Positions 12,686 through 25,035 of a DNA stretch of 64,000 nucleotides are shown piece after piece. The DNA is from Linanthus parryae (Eukaryota > Streptophyta > Magnoliopsida > Ericales > Polemoniaceae). The notes under the pieces are model-generated. The model searched no databases. It was not told the DNA's origin and saw only the letters and a program-made list of their open reading frames with translations. Position 1 is the first letter of the stretch, and each line of letters opens with the position of its first letter. Location of the stretch: positions 34,391,275-34,455,274 of the forward strand of contig JALGPY010000009.1 of NCBI GenBank assembly GCA_023055425.1, in the 5' to 3' direction. The position numbers and the translations under genes are program-made.

Positions 12686-14327
12686 CTATCCCACTCCCAA
12701 TCTTGGAAATTCCTTTCCATGCCATGCCCCTACTTCATTCTTAGAGAAGTACTTCTCCCTTAAAAAGTTTGATTCGTCAATTAGAATAGATAGGAGAAGT
12801 AGGGGCAAGACACAAAAGATGAATAAGAGATGCAAGCAATATCTAACAATTAAGCTAGAGCAAGTGGATATGTCATGCATCATCTTAAGAAAAGGGTTTG
12901 AAATCCTCAAATGACATGAATCATAGAATGGGTCTTCATAAGTTGCCAAATTTTTACTTGAAATCACAACTTGAGAGATAGGGGCAACTTGTGAATCCTC
13001 AATCTCATCATTTTCATACATATCACATGGATTTAAGGATGTGGCTTCACAAGAAAGAGGTAAAATCATTTGGAAACATGAAACCACATCCAAACCCTTA
13101 GGCTCATGATTTGGATCATTGACTTGGTCAAGTTGAGCCATTAGTCTCTCCTCTTCATCAAAGTTAATTGCATCTTCCATGAGAAGAGATGAGTAGGAAG
13201 CTTCACTACCATACAAAAATTTTATTTCCTCCCAAGTAAGCTCATCTAATTCTTTAGAAGATTTAGTAAAAGAGTCTATATGAATCGGAGTATCAACACA
13301 TGAACCTCCCAACTTACTTGAAGGTTCTTCCACAATTTCTAGTGGAGGGGGTTCTCCTAGAGTATCCTCTAAGTCATCACAAAATAAGTGATGCTCATGA
13401 TCATTGGAACCCTGGTGAGTAATAGACTCTTCATGAGCACTAGACAAGATAACACTTCCTTCATGAATGGTAGCATCCAATTCGACTTCTAACTCGTCAC
13501 ATGAGTGATTTCCATTTTGTGAATCCTCCTCACATGTGTCGCTATGCGAGTCATCCAAAATGGCTTAACTCATGTCATGAGTTGAAGAGTCATCATCAAA
13601 AATATCAATCTCACTACCAATGTTACTATCACATGCTTCTTTAATGTGCAAATGAGAAATGAATACAATCACCTATCCTAGTAGCAACAACTCCATCATC
13701 AAACACATCATCCAAAATTTGATCTTGAGCAAGCTCGTGATGTGTGTGAATAGGAACTTGAGACTCATATGATGGCGAGTCTTGTGAAGAGTAAGAACTA
13801 TATGCAAGAGACTCATCATCATGCGATTGTGAATATGAGGATTCCACTCTATCAATCAAGTGACAAAACGATCCTTCTACTTCTCTAAATGATCCTTCAA
13901 GTTCACTTTGTGATTCTCTTAGTGAGTCTCTTAGTTCTTTTGCGCCTTGGAGATATTTTTGAAGTGTCTCCTCTAGAGAATCACTTATAGGCGTATTTAG
14001 ATCATCATTCACAAGTGATTCCCTCTCAAAATGACTAACTCCTCTTGATTCACACATCATATCATTATATTGATAAGTGCAAGAATCATGAGAGTTAAAA
14101 AACATGTAAGTGTTTGAGGGAGGTGATTGTGCACAAGAAGCATGAGATGTGTAATCTAGTGTCCTACTATCATGCCAAGAATCATTCTTAGGAAAATAAT
14201 CACCATTATTGTAAGCACGCTCACGTATGGAATGCATTGATTCCTTATAATGATTTTCATGATTAGTAAATGCATAGTAGTAAAGAACGTTAGGCCTCTC
14301 ACCAAGTCCAGAATGTTCATGAGACAT
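12686..14327 (-). pseudogene. degenerate acidic ORF of the LARD, unknown function
   Basis: An ATG at 14327 (MSHEHSGLGER) opens a frame that stops at 13641. The protein trace continues in another minus frame through HIKEACDSNIGSEIDIFDDD, crosses one TAA at 13565-13567, and stays open to 12686. One frameshift near 13650 and one stop therefore interrupt a coding unit of roughly 545 codons. The product is rich in D, E, S and H. Near its C-terminus it has a hydrophobic segment (RYCLHLLFIFCVLPLLLLSI), possibly membrane-spanning. I recognise no domain. Position just after the PBS suits a gag-like or lineage-specific extra ORF, but neither can be shown. Confidence 0.55.
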
Positions 14328-14476
14328 TTTTTTTTCAAGCAAGTAGATGAGAGGTACTTGATGAATTTCACAAGCCCTCTTGAATCTCACAAGCTTTAAG
14401 TAACCAAAAGCAACTAGAGAAAATTTCAAGAAAAATACTAAGAAAGTAAAGCAAATCAAATCTAAAGCCTAGCCTC

Positions 14477-14494
14477 TCCCCGGCAACGGCGCCA
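14477..14494 (-). other. LARD primer-binding site (tRNA-Asp type)
   Basis: On the minus strand TGGCGCCGTTGCCGGGGA starts 6 nt after the 5' LTR. It complements the 3' end of plant tRNA-Asp (..CCCCGGCAACGGCGCCA). Athila-type Ty3/gypsy elements are known to use tRNA-Asp, so this supports a gypsy origin. Confidence 0.8.
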
Positions 14495-14500
14495 AAAACT

Positions 14501-16339
14501 TGTTCGACAAAATCCCAAGTATAGGATATCGTCTCAAGTAATAATCCGGTAAGTCCGGAGTCGAATCCACAAGGAGAGGAAGCTTAGACAATGATTTACT
14601 ATACTATCAATAGCGAGTAGAAAAACGACTAACTAAACAAGTAACAAATTCTCATAGGCTTTAGAGCTCGCCAAGCTATCAAATCCACCACTAGTGATGG
14701 AGCAAGTTTGAGAATTCAAGTAAGAAACAAAGGAAACGAATACTAATACTACTACGATTCGATAGAGCTAGTCGATATGAAAGTGAAGTTGGGTCAATTG
14801 ATTCCGCTAGAGAACTTGTAAATGAAGTTCAACACCCAAAACTTGTATCAAGTGAAGAAGCATGGATTCTAAAGCAAAGATGAATGTCTAGCTCATGAAT
14901 TCAAGAGTGAAATCCAAAATCGAGTTATGTCAAGCATCAAGGATATGTACTCATCTAAGTGAGTCCACATACAAGATCAAGCCACAATTCGGATTTGTTT
15001 TTCGACACACGAATTCAATGAACTCGACATCCAAACTTGTGACAACTTGAAGAACAATTAAAAACTTCACAACAAGCCATCCGACTTCATCAAGTAACCC
15101 AACAATTAAGCTAGATAGTCATTATAGAATCAAGAGAGTGAGAGAGAAATGATGTTTTCATTATCAATACTTGATTTCAACAATTTGTTCATCAATTCTT
15201 CATCAACACTTGCTAGAAACTACACATAACCAAGAGCAAAATAGCCACAAACACAAACTAAGCTAGAACTAATGAAGAAATTTGGCAAACTAGCTGCTGC
15301 TATCTCTGCAGCTGCTGCTGCTGCTGCAATCACAAACGAAAACAGAGCCAAAACAGCAAAACAGAGTACTACAGTGCTCAAGAACAACCCTATTTTGATA
15401 TCCTCTCTCCCTCTCTTCCTCTTTCTCTTCTACTTGGACCTGAATTTTCTCAAGAGTGTGCTCAGAATCGCAAGAAGAAACCCAGAAACGGGTGAAATCA
15501 GAGAGAGAGAGAGAGGAGAATGAAGAACCCCAAAACAGAGCACTGTTTTTGCCGACGGGTCAGAGAGAGTCCTTTGATTTCTTCAATTCTGATTTATATA
15601 GACTTGTCTTCGGGATTACTTGGCCTCCAAGAACTCATCTCATCCATTCAATTCGTCTCCCACCCTCTGCATCCTCGATTTCAAACCCGTTCACATAAAC
15701 CTTAGAATTTGGGTTTTCTTTGTTGGGTCGTTCTTGGGCCAAATTGAGGGTTGTATACGGTTAGGAATGGGTTGGGGATCGTTTTGGGGTTGAAATTGAG
15801 TGAAGATATGGCGATTTGGGGCTGGGTCGAAGCTTCGGAGAAGCTCGTGCGTGCTTCCATGGAGTTTGCTGCGTCCTGGTGCCGCGAGGAAGAAGGGGGA
15901 CGCCTTCTGCTGAGTTGTTTTCCAATAAATTCACCTGGCTCCCCCCTTATTTGTTGATATCTTTTAAAACACCCCCTGTTCATCTTTAAAAGTTTGGAAA
16001 AATAGCAACTTCACCCCGATTCCGTTAAGTTGACTTCAAACAAGCCCCTTTGATGTAACTTTGGCCTTCTAACTTGGTTTGTCTTCAATCTTGGCTTCTC
16101 AAATCTTCAAATTCCTTCAAATTAAGCCCTCTAAGCTTCTTTAATTCATCGTTTGGCCCTCCTAGGCTAGTCTCTTGCGTTACAAATCACGATTTCACCT
16201 ACAAAATGAGAGAAAACAACCAAAACTACGAAAACAAGCATAAGTATAGAAAGACAGAGAAAATAGATAAATTAAACATATTAGCAAGTTATGAAGAGTT
16301 CGTTAACATACTAAAATGTGCAATTTACGTTCCTTAACA
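14501..16339 (-). repeat. LARD 5' LTR
   Basis: This is the right-hand copy, 1839 bp, and the promoter-bearing LTR for minus-strand transcription. Its TATA equivalent is at about 15594-15602. It differs from the other LTR by scattered substitutions, a 6-bp insertion near 15250 and a shorter GA tract. Confidence 0.85.
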
Positions 16340-16739
16340 TGTTTCATTCTTCTTTTTTCTTGTTCTGAATTAAGTGTTAATTTTTTCCCTGACTTTAACT
16401 GTTGAATAAGAAATTATATTTTGGTAACAAATTATATTAAATCTATTGAGTGAAGCACATATTATTAAGTAACTGTATATTAGCTGTATGGTTCCACTAC
16501 TATGGTCAACTAGACCTTAATATTAGCTGCAATGCGAAGAACAAAAGCAGATTGAATAACTGCTAGACTCTATTAACAAAATATTATCTGTTGCGTGTAG
16601 CACATATTATATAACATATTATATAACATTGTTGAGTGTTATTTTTGTGCTATGTGATTTTTTTTTAGTATTATTCATCTCGACTATTTTGTGGGCATTA
16701 TTTGTTAGGTTAGTTTTTTACTGCCTTCTGAGGGAAAAA

Positions 16740-18960
16740 AAGAATGAAGAGGAATCTGTAGGTCAAGGGTATCCTTTATGAAAGTTTATGATTGGGAAAA
16801 ACGGGTAAAGGTGAAGGAAGCTTTTTGATTGAGTATATTCTTTGTAAAAAGCAAATCAATGGATCATATACTAGAGTGAAGTCTCACTTGATGCATATAA
16901 AATGTGATGGTGTGGCATGATGCACAAAAGTGACAAGCAATGATATTGCTAAATTTTAAAAGTTGTTAAGGAAGATGAAGCCAGAATTAAGAGTGCTCAA
17001 CCCAAAAATGTTCCAATGCCTCCTTCCACCATCTTATATGGTGGTTTGTCGTTTGATCAAGCCAAATAAGGTATGGGGTCCAAGAAGAGGAAAACAAGCG
17101 AGGAAGGTGGTGGTATTAGCAAGTTATTCAATGTTGGAGCAAGAGAGCACTTGCATAGTATTATTGCAAGAAAGTACTACTCCTCTGGCTTGCCATTTCA
17201 TTTGGCTAGGAATTCGTACTATGTGATGCCTTACACATATGCGACAAACAACAACATTGTGAGTTATCTTCCCCTGGTTATTATGTACTTGGAACGACAT
17301 TTCTCAAAAGAGAAAGAGAACATGTAGATTATTTGTTGCAACCAATTCATAACACTTGGGATGAGAAGTGAGTTAGCATTGTGAGTGATGGGTGGAGCGA
17401 CTCACAAAAAGGCCACTGATTAATTTTATGACGGTTAGTGAGGGGACCGATGTTCATGGTGATGAATTGCACCGGAGATTACAAAGACAAGTTTCACATT
17501 GCACGTTCGATGAAAGAAGTAATCTTGGAGGTGGGAGCCAAAAAGTTTGACCAAGTAATAACGGATAGCGCCCCCAATTGCAAACCGGCGGGTCACTTGA
17601 TTGAAGCTCAATTCCTCAAATAGTTTGGACTCCTTGTGTGGTCCACACTCTCAATATTGCATTGAAAAATATTTGTGCCGCAAAGAATGTTGAAGCAAAT
17701 TCACTAATTTATGACGTGTGTCATTGGATTAATGAGGTTACTGGGGATGCCACGGTGGTGAAGCAATTCACCATGAATCATAATATGAAAATGACCATGT
17801 TCCTTGAATTTGTGCATTTGAGACTACTTTCGGTAGCCGTTAACGGCTTTGCATCTTCGATTGTGATGCTTAAGCGGTTCAAGCTCCTAAAAAATGGTCT
17901 TCAAAGATTGGTTATATGTTAGCAATGGGACTCCTACAAGGAAGATGATGTAGGAAAAGAAAAAAATGGTGAAGGAAAAAATAGTGGATGATGTGTGGTG
18001 GGACAAATTAAATTAACTACATTTTAAACTTCACCAATCCCATATAATGACATGATTTGGAGTTGTGACACCGACAAGCCTTGTCTTCACCTAGTGTATG
18101 ACACGTGGGACACTATTGTTGAGAAGGTGAGGGCCAGGATTTTTAGAAAAGAAGGGAGAAACATGAAGAAGAATCCATGTTCTACAATGTGGTTCATGAA
18201 ATACTTGTTGATAGATGGAACAAGAACAATACTCCCCTTCATTGCTTGGAACACTCATTGAATCCAATGTGACACCTACTTTTATTAAGTTTAACTTAGT
18301 TGATTTTGACCAAATACCAATTTTCGTATTTTACATAGTTTATTCACAATATTGATTTTGCATGTTTTAGGTACTATAGTGGTGAATGGTTGCATGAGGA
18401 TCAAAGTCGTGTCCCCCCACATAGGGATGAAGAAGTTATGATTTAGAGGAACAAGTGTTTGTAAATATACTTCACCGACCCAATTGAGTGAAACAAAGTA
18501 ATGATTGAGTTTGCAAAGTTTACCACCAACACGGGATCATTTGGAGATTTTGATTCCATTCAAGATGGCTCAAATATGGATCCCCACAGTTGGTGGGCAA
18601 CCCATGGTGCCGCTGCTCCAATACCTCAAAGTTTGGCATTGAAATATTATTGTAACATTCATCATCTTATTGTGCGGAGAGAAATTGGAGTGCATACTCA
18701 TTTGTCCATTCTTTGAGGAGGAATAAGATGACACCTCAACGAGTCGATGACTTGTTATTCGTTCATAGCAATCTCGCCTTTTATCAAGAGGACACCACAA
18801 TAGTTCAAAGGAGAGAGTAAGATGTAGGATATTGTGGGGGGAAATTTTGATTCCCTTGATGATATTGGGATACTTGAAGGTTCTAGTCTCTCACTTGATA
18901 AGCCCACAATGGAGGCGATATTTACCGATGATGGGGATGAAGGAGATGAGGATAGCGTTG
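16740..18960 (+). pseudogene. hAT-family transposase pseudogene (BED + DUF659 + hAT C-terminal)
   Basis: Broken frames in order match the plant hAT transposase layout. A BED zinc-finger region lies at about 16830-16950. A basic linker (KKRKTSEEGGGISKLF) starts at about 17079. A DUF659-like stretch covers 17180-17620 (SGLPFHLARNSYYV; VSIVSDGWSDSQ; VITDSAPNCKPAGHLIEAQF). A block with VWSTLSILH/VVHTLNIALKNICAAKN follows at 17630-17920. The C-terminal dimerisation region is at 18500-18830 (NMDPHSWWATHGAAAP, then a frameshifted SSSCERNWS-like part). Stops and frameshifts separate nearly every block, so no active transposase is made. Family placement rests on motif order; I could not run a domain search. 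Confidence 0.75.
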
Positions 18961-19383
18961 ATGAAGTTAATGAGGAGTATACCTTGTTCTAACGTATTAC
19001 GACAATTTTTTTTTGTTATGGTGTCTATCCTTTTGATGTTTAGGAAGTTCATGTTAGTCTAACTTATCAAGACATCCTTATTGTGACGCCTATGTTTCTG
19101 TGTCTTGGGATGTCTATATTTTGGTGTTTTGGGAGCTTGAAGTAAAATATCTTTTCCTCTTTTGTAAAAGGCAGTGGGTAAATGATGTCTTATGACTTTA
19201 GTATGGCTGACTTTGTTAAAGATCGATGAAAATGAAAGAAATTCCATTATTGTAATTCAATGTACACACACACACATCCTTGCTATTTCGTATCCTCATT
19301 TTTTAGAAAATGACGTATCCCGTGTCCGAATCAGTATCGTATCGGATACCCGTATCCGTCTCCGTGCTTCTTAGCGTCCAAGC

Positions 19384-20515
19384 TATTTGCGGTAGCTCAC
19401 GTTAGGGAGGAGCACGAGCCAATTTGGGTGGGTGAGGGGTGTGTTTCTTACCCAACCCAATGATCTTGTGTTCGTCATAGTGATCCCAAACCCAATCAGG
19501 TAGTTGACAAACCCAAACCCAATCAGGTCTTTCGAATCGATCTGGTCCATCGGGTTTAGACAGGTTCAAAATGTTGCAATTCGTTTGCAAACTTAAGTCT
19601 GTAAACATGATATATTCAGCGCCTGGGGTAAGCGCGAACTGGTTTGGCGGGATTTTGCCGAATTGTTTTACCCACCCAATAGGTATGTGTTCGAGAATGT
19701 TCAACCAAAACTCACCCTATTCTTTTTATACCCGAACCAAACCTTACTTACCGACTCGACGCGACTCAGACCGGGTTGAACTAGTTGTTAAATCTAAAAA
19801 TATCATTTAGTAAAAGTATGGTTTCAGTTAAAAAAATTAAAGATATGTAAGCATAAATTGTAGAATAGAAAACTTATACGGGCTTATAAAATTTGATTTG
19901 ATGACTGTGTAACTAACTTAATTATCTAATATTTTCATGTGAAATTTAAATCGGACCGAATCGGTTTTAAAATATTTTGCTAACTCCTTAATCATGATCA
20001 ATAAAAATTAGCTCGAGATTGTATTTCTATAATCGTAATCAACCATGTAGCATGAACGGGCGCTAAATTCGGACCGGTTTGGAGCGGATTGGATTGGGGC
20101 GACCGTTTTGGGCAACTTTTGCTCACATCTGGCTCACGTGCCTTGGTTTAAAGAAAATAAAAAATAACTCGTAGTACAAGGCATTACTTTCACTGAGACC
20201 ATATACCTTAAAACGTAGAGAAACAACCGATGAAGATCGTTTTAATTCTAGCGTAGTTGATAGACAACTTAAAATAAAACAACAATCTTTAGTTAAACTT
20301 AATATTCTAGAAACCGTTCCTTATCTAATATTCAAATCCAACACATGAACCATATCCAACCAAACTGATTAAATCCAATCGAAGTATTACCTAGATGGAT
20401 TTCAAATTCAACAATGTTTGGAGACATCATCCAGATCAAATTCCAATTTTGATGATGCAGACACAACCGTGACAACTAGCCCGTAAGTGTCGACACCCCT
20501 GAGAAGGGCCGAAAC
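19384..20515. other. non-coding, GGTTCGG/CCCAAACCC-rich relic
   Basis: No gene is visible. CCCAAACCCAATCAGGT occurs twice (19486 and 19512). Later CGGACCGGTTTGG and GTCGACACCCCT-type motifs near 20070 and 20490 suggest a decayed DNA transposon with the common plant hAT end (GGGTGTCGAC). Boundaries cannot be fixed. Confidence 0.3.
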
Positions 20516-20985
20516 CTGAAAGAGATACGGAACAAGTGTCTAAGAACTCGTCTGGGAATGTTGTGATGGTGCCAGAAGCTGCTGTGCAAAAATCACTGTT
20601 GAAAAGCTGTTGTGAATTTTAGATAAAATGATTTTTGGTAAATAATACGTGAGATTTGCGGTGAAATATTAAAATAACAATTTTGTATTTGGCAAAATTA
20701 TTTGTGAACCTGCTATGAGAAAAAAAAAAATGAAAAAAAAAATATGTGACATGTGTCATTTCTGTAACGATAACAATTGACAATTTTAATAATTGTAAAG
20801 TTAGTATCGGTTAATCAAAAGTTGGTTTTGGAAAAGCATCTCCCCCCTTGCTTCCTCAAAGCTGCAGTGGGACAGCAGAAACGATCTGAATAGTCGAAAC
20901 ATTTTTTTACTAATGCACTAAAACCTGATTTCAGGAAGCAGTTGTGTTGGTAGGAGAAGTATCCCCAAACTGGCTCTAAGACCAG
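20516..20985. repeat. MITE-like element
   Basis: GTCTAAGAACTCGTCTGGGAATG on the left resembles, inverted, the right end GTCTTAGAGCCAGTTTGGGGATAC. Between them are internal AGCTGCTGTG/AAGCTGCAGTGGG motifs and A runs. The ends hint at a 3-bp TAA/TTA target as in PIF/Harbinger MITEs. Identity of the ends is imperfect. Confidence 0.35.
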
Positions 20986-21605
20986 ATGCAGGTAGGCCAT
21001 CCAGTAAGTGCTCATGGAGCCTTTAATAGTCCACGCCTGAATGTTACACCCCACCCCCCTCGTGAGGAGTTCTTAGGACTAACCCTATGCTTTAAGAGAA
21101 CGATACACTAATAATTAGAATGTGAAATCACTTGTCGTTTGCAATTCATGTGGGGTATTTCCAATTATCTCTTGCTTATTTATCTCTTTAAGACAAACTT
21201 CATTTTACATGTGCGGTATGGAGTTACTCAATTTTATACTGACTTACATTTTTCTGCTGTCGCATGTCGGCTTGCGCTATTTCAAAATTGCAGGTTCCAA
21301 TAAAGGCGGGGGACACTCATAACCACTGAAGTCTAGGAGGCAATGCTAGGGATGCCATCAACATCATATTTTCACAATAAGGATAATGTACTTTGACATT
21401 TGAAGTATTTTGCTGATTATTTCTTGAACTCTGAATAAATGATGTTTTGGATTATTCGCGGTTTGTACTAGCTTTGAACCAAAAGTCATATCCATTCCCA
21501 ATGAGGTTCATAACCTCGGGCGGAGGCATATTAGCTTTGGGGGGCGTTTCAATAACCCCGTTACCTTCCACAAACCTCTTATGTCATATCTATATTTCTC
21601 CGTAC

Positions 21606-21800
21606 TCATCATCTCCAACCGTTGACACTAGAACTGCAAGCCTAACTACCAAAAAAACCTAGACACAACTCATCATCTTCAACCTTAAACCTAATTACCA
21701 TCGAGAAACCTAGACAACGCTCATCATATTCAACCTTAAACCTAATTACCATCCAAAAAACCGGCACCACTCGTCATCTTTAACCTTCAGCTAGCAACTG
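21606..21800. repeat. minisatellite, about 52-63-bp unit
   Basis: Units start at about 21606, 21668, 21721 and 21772. They are based on TCATCATCTTCAACC, then TTAAACCTAATTACCATC, then AAACCTAGACAAC. The copies are diverged and the last is partial. No coding value is apparent. Confidence 0.6.
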
Positions 21801-22408
21801 TATCCCCAAAACTTTCCCTACTCCACAACTTGACCCTTGCCACATCTCCTCCATTTCTCTCGCCCAAACCGACCATGAGAAACACCTAAACACCACCACC
21901 TCATCCATCGTCGTCCCCCATAATTAGGCATCAATCTCCCACCTAAGCAACGCTTTAGACATACCTGGAACTAACCTCGTTTCCATTAAATACAGAGAAA
22001 TAATTCCGGAAACCCCCGCACGAAGACCTAAGGCAAACTCCAAATGAATAACCTCCCCCCATCGAATGATCTCAGCCAAACTCCAAATGGCAGACACGTC
22101 GCCGATCACCAATAGAGCTAAAAACCAGTTAACATCCCTTCGTGCCGCAGTCAATTCATGGGTTCAAAACGGACAAAAGCTTGACCCGAATTAAGTGGCA
22201 ACTTTCTATTTTAGGTACTCTCATAGTTTAGTTGAAGAACACTTAAAATCGGAAAATCTCAAACAACTAATGTTGGGTTCAATTCAATCAAGGGGATTGG
22301 GGTTCAAGTTAAGCCATCATTTCTATGTCCTGATGAAAGATGTTTCAGATTCATTATTTTTTATGCTTAAATTTTTATGTTGAGGATTATGATGTTCAAT
22401 TTCAGGGC
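21801..22408. other. intergenic, nothing recognised
   Basis: A minus frame at 21924-22154 is open, but it has no family resemblance I can name and no splice or promoter support. I treat it as chance. Confidence 0.3.
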
Positions 22409-22414
22409 TACAAG

Positions 22415-24495
22415 TTTTATTTTCCGAAGTAAAGAACTTCATTCATCATAATAAATCATAATTACATCCAAAGTTCATATAATAGAAAGACAAACGTACT
22501 AAGAGCTAACGACCATATAGCCTAGACCACATAGATACGCCAACTAGCAAAATGACTGAACAACTAGCTAGAAAGAGCTAATAACAGAGCCACAAAGTCA
22601 CACAAAAGAGAGTCTCAAGCTTAACGAAAGATCTAAACGGAGCCACACAAAACGACTCCAACATAACACCACCGAGTACCATCAAACCATATCTACTCCA
22701 TAATAAAAGGAACAATTACATCAGCAGGGACTGAGCGGAGGAAGATCAGAGAGAGCAGCAAAGGATGCAGAACTGCAGCAGGGAGAAAGGCCTGGGCAAG
22801 CTATCCATCAAACCTTCCTCTGAAGGGGCAGGGAGAGCAAGCAAAGGATCACCAGAGGAGGAAGTACCAGAGCAAGCCATCATCCTTGGAGGGAGAAATT
22901 CAAGGGGAACTGCTTCAAAGTCTGGGATCAAACTAGAGGGCAGAGCAAACTGGGATGTCGCTTGCACCCAACTAAAGACATCATCCGACACTGCCACTTC
23001 CACAAATCCAGTGAAATCTTAGGTAAAGAAGAAGAACAATTAATGCAAATCATTATTTTTAGTACATATAGCTTTGAGTGTATGGGGTAGCTCAAGGGCT
23101 GGGTGGAATAGGTTATCCGCTGAGGATACTTCATTCTTGAAGACCAGATTATTTCTGGCTATCCATAGTGTCCATAAAATAGCTGGATAGCAGTGCCAAC
23201 CTGGCTACATCTGTAGTTTCTTTCTTGATCTCAACCAACCCTCGAGCTAAGATTGAATATCATCAAAACTGCATATAGGGTTAAAACTTGAGCCATATGC
23301 CAAACCCCTTGAGCCATATTGCAAGTAAGAAAAATATGTGTAGTTGATTCAAGAAATAACTTACAAGAAGGGTAAAAAGTACCACATGAAGAGATCTTAG
23401 TATGAATATTGCACATACATGGGAGGGGATTAGTAAGAATACGCTAGAAGAGACCTATAAACTTAATAGGAAGACCACTAGACCAAAGATTGGTCCAATT
23501 AAACTCCACACTAATTCTTTTAAAATAAATTTTCTTGGAAGAAATGTTGAGGGAAGAATTATTAAAATTAAGAATAGAGTAGGATGAGGCAACTGTGAAA
23601 TCTCCGTGGAGGTTTGGATGCCAGTAAGGGGAGTCAACTTCACCAGTATCTATTGGAGAGAACTCACATATACGCCTAACCATCCAATCTAGAAAAAGTT
23701 GCTGAAGTGTAGCCACTGACCAATGAGGCTCAGAGTCACTTGGCCTAGATAAAAGTTGGCTAACCCATTTAAAGTGACACATGTTATCTGAGTTGGCAAG
23801 ACAATCAGAGATGGAATCTGCTGGTACTTGAGTCAATCCATCTTCTTGATCGAATCCAAATATTGTTACCATTTCTCGCCCTCCATTTGAGACCAAGAGA
23901 AAGAGTTTCCCTTTCTTTACAGATGGATTTCCAGGCAGAAGAGGCTGAGTGATTAACCTTAATAGCAGTGAAAGACTTTCTTTTTCAGTATTTAGAAGTA
24001 AAGTAAGTTGAGAGAAAAGAGTTAGGGGAAGAGACCATTCTCCAGCTACTTTTTTCTAATAAAGCTTTGTTAAAACATTGAATATTTTTAAGTTCTAAGC
24101 CCCCTCTATTAGTCTTATTACATAAGAAATCCTAAGAGAGCCAATAGATTCGTTTGTGAGAAACACTGCCAAACCATAAGAATTTGGCAAGAATAGAAGT
24201 AATCCGACTGCATCTTTTTGACTGAATTGACAAACTGACATATGCTACACATGAGTGCTATTAAGAACATATTTAATAAGAACATACCTACCAAAGAAAC
24301 TTAAGAGGAGGCCCCACCAACTAGAGCATCTATCCAACACTTTTGAGATGGTAGTTTTTATGATCTCCTTATTAGTGCCCTGTTGATTGAGGGTCACCCC
24401 TAAGTACTTTCCTATACAATCTTTCTCAGGGATATTAAGAGTATGAGAAACCAAAAAATTATCACTCTGATCATAGTTTGGACTGAATACAAGTT
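22415..24495 (-). pseudogene. 5'-truncated LINE (L1-type) ORF2 fragment
   Basis: Minus-strand broken frames give the C-terminal part of a plant L1-type ORF2. The end of the reverse transcriptase is at 24245-24480 (KDCIGKYLGVTLNQQG; SSWWGLLLSFFGRYVLIK). The zf-RVT region follows at 23250-23896 (DSPYWHPNLHGDFTVASSYS; WSSGLPIKF; ESTTHIFLTCNMAQGVW). A WTLWIARNNLVFKNE block is at about 23130-23180, and a C-terminal tail runs to about 22746. The 3' end appears to be at 22415-22423, where the minus strand ends ...CGGAAAATAAAA. Endonuclease and most of the RT are missing, which is normal 5' truncation. Stops and frameshifts make it inactive. Confidence 0.75.
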
Positions 24496-25035
24496 GAATT
24501 GGAAGGGAATTATGTTATATTTGGTCGGTTTGATTTGAGAGGACGTTTACTCTTTTAATTGATTTGATGAAGAGGTTGGAATGAAATGTCGGTGTTATTT
24601 TATTTTGGTGGAGTCGACCGAGTTAGAGTAAAGAAGGGTACAACCTAAAATATGTCAAACATTGCGGGGAATGAAATGTAATAGAAGATTGACCCTGGGA
24701 TGGGGCAGCCTCCCCTCCCCCTAAACATTTTTTTACAAAAAAAAAAAAAAATATAATAGAAGATGATGATGGGTTATAATGACAAAGAGTTGAGAGAATA
24801 TAGTCACACAATACTGAGTTTGCAAAGAAAACCAAAATTTAGATATTGTCATTGATTAAATTGAAAATATGAACACCAAACAGTAAGAAAGTCTAAAATA
24901 TAATAGATACATGGCGCAATTTTGCATCCCTTTTTTATTGGGTGGCATTTCCAAGTATAAAGTGATGCATAAAAATTTCAATGTAGTAGGCAAATTTGTC
25001 TGTTATAGAATCATTATAGGCTCATAAAAAGTATA

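Larger units (their letters stand above)
9226..16339 (-). mobile_element. LARD-like LTR retrotransposon, Ty3/gypsy-derived, no pol
   Basis: Two near-identical direct repeats of about 1.84 kb (9226-11062 and 14501-16339), each TGTTCGACAAAATCCC...TTCCTTAACA, flank 3.4 kb of internal DNA. A tRNA-Asp-type PBS lies beside the right LTR and a purine tract beside the left LTR, so the element reads on the minus strand. The flanks are GGTTT and TGTTT, an imperfect 5-bp target duplication, and unit 1 of the tandem duplication supplies the empty site. No protease, integrase, reverse transcriptase or RNase H is present. Large LTRs without pol fit a large retrotransposon derivative that depends on proteins in trans. 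The LTRs differ at roughly 2-3% of sites by eye, so insertion was fairly recent. Confidence 0.85.
7941..17009. repeat. tandem duplication, unit 2 (interrupted by LARD)
   Basis: This is the second copy of 6072-7940. Removing the 7.1-kb LTR element at 9226-16339 leaves about 1.95 kb that aligns throughout with unit 1, with many substitutions and small indels. After 17009 the hAT element continues into sequence that unit 1 lacks. Confidence 0.8.
8453..19373 (+). mobile_element. hAT transposon (degenerate, host of a nested LTR element)
   Basis: Terminal inverted repeats are TAGGAAGCACAGACAC on the left and, read inward from the right, TAAGAAGCACGGAGAC. Subterminal GGATACG/CGTATCC motifs occur at both ends (about 8500-8600 and 19330-19360). 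The left flank TTCCAAGC and the right flank GTCCAAGC (19376-19383, 2 nt beyond the end) resemble an 8-bp hAT target duplication with one mismatch. The inside encodes a broken hAT transposase and carries the LARD at 9226-16339, so the original element was about 3.8 kb. Confidence 0.65.

Noticed and set aside
13641..14459. Two independent genes (13641-14459 and 12686-13558)
   Set aside because: The second frame has no ATG near its start and the trace continues upstream past one stop, so both are parts of one decayed LARD ORF.
22765..23022. 85-codon + frame at the LINE
   Set aside because: It is antisense to the LINE ORF2 tail, which is supported by neighbouring zf-RVT motifs on the minus strand.
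22409..24493. TACAAG direct repeat as LINE target duplication
   Set aside because: It is only 6 bp, and LINE-like reading appears to continue past 24488, so the match is probably chance.
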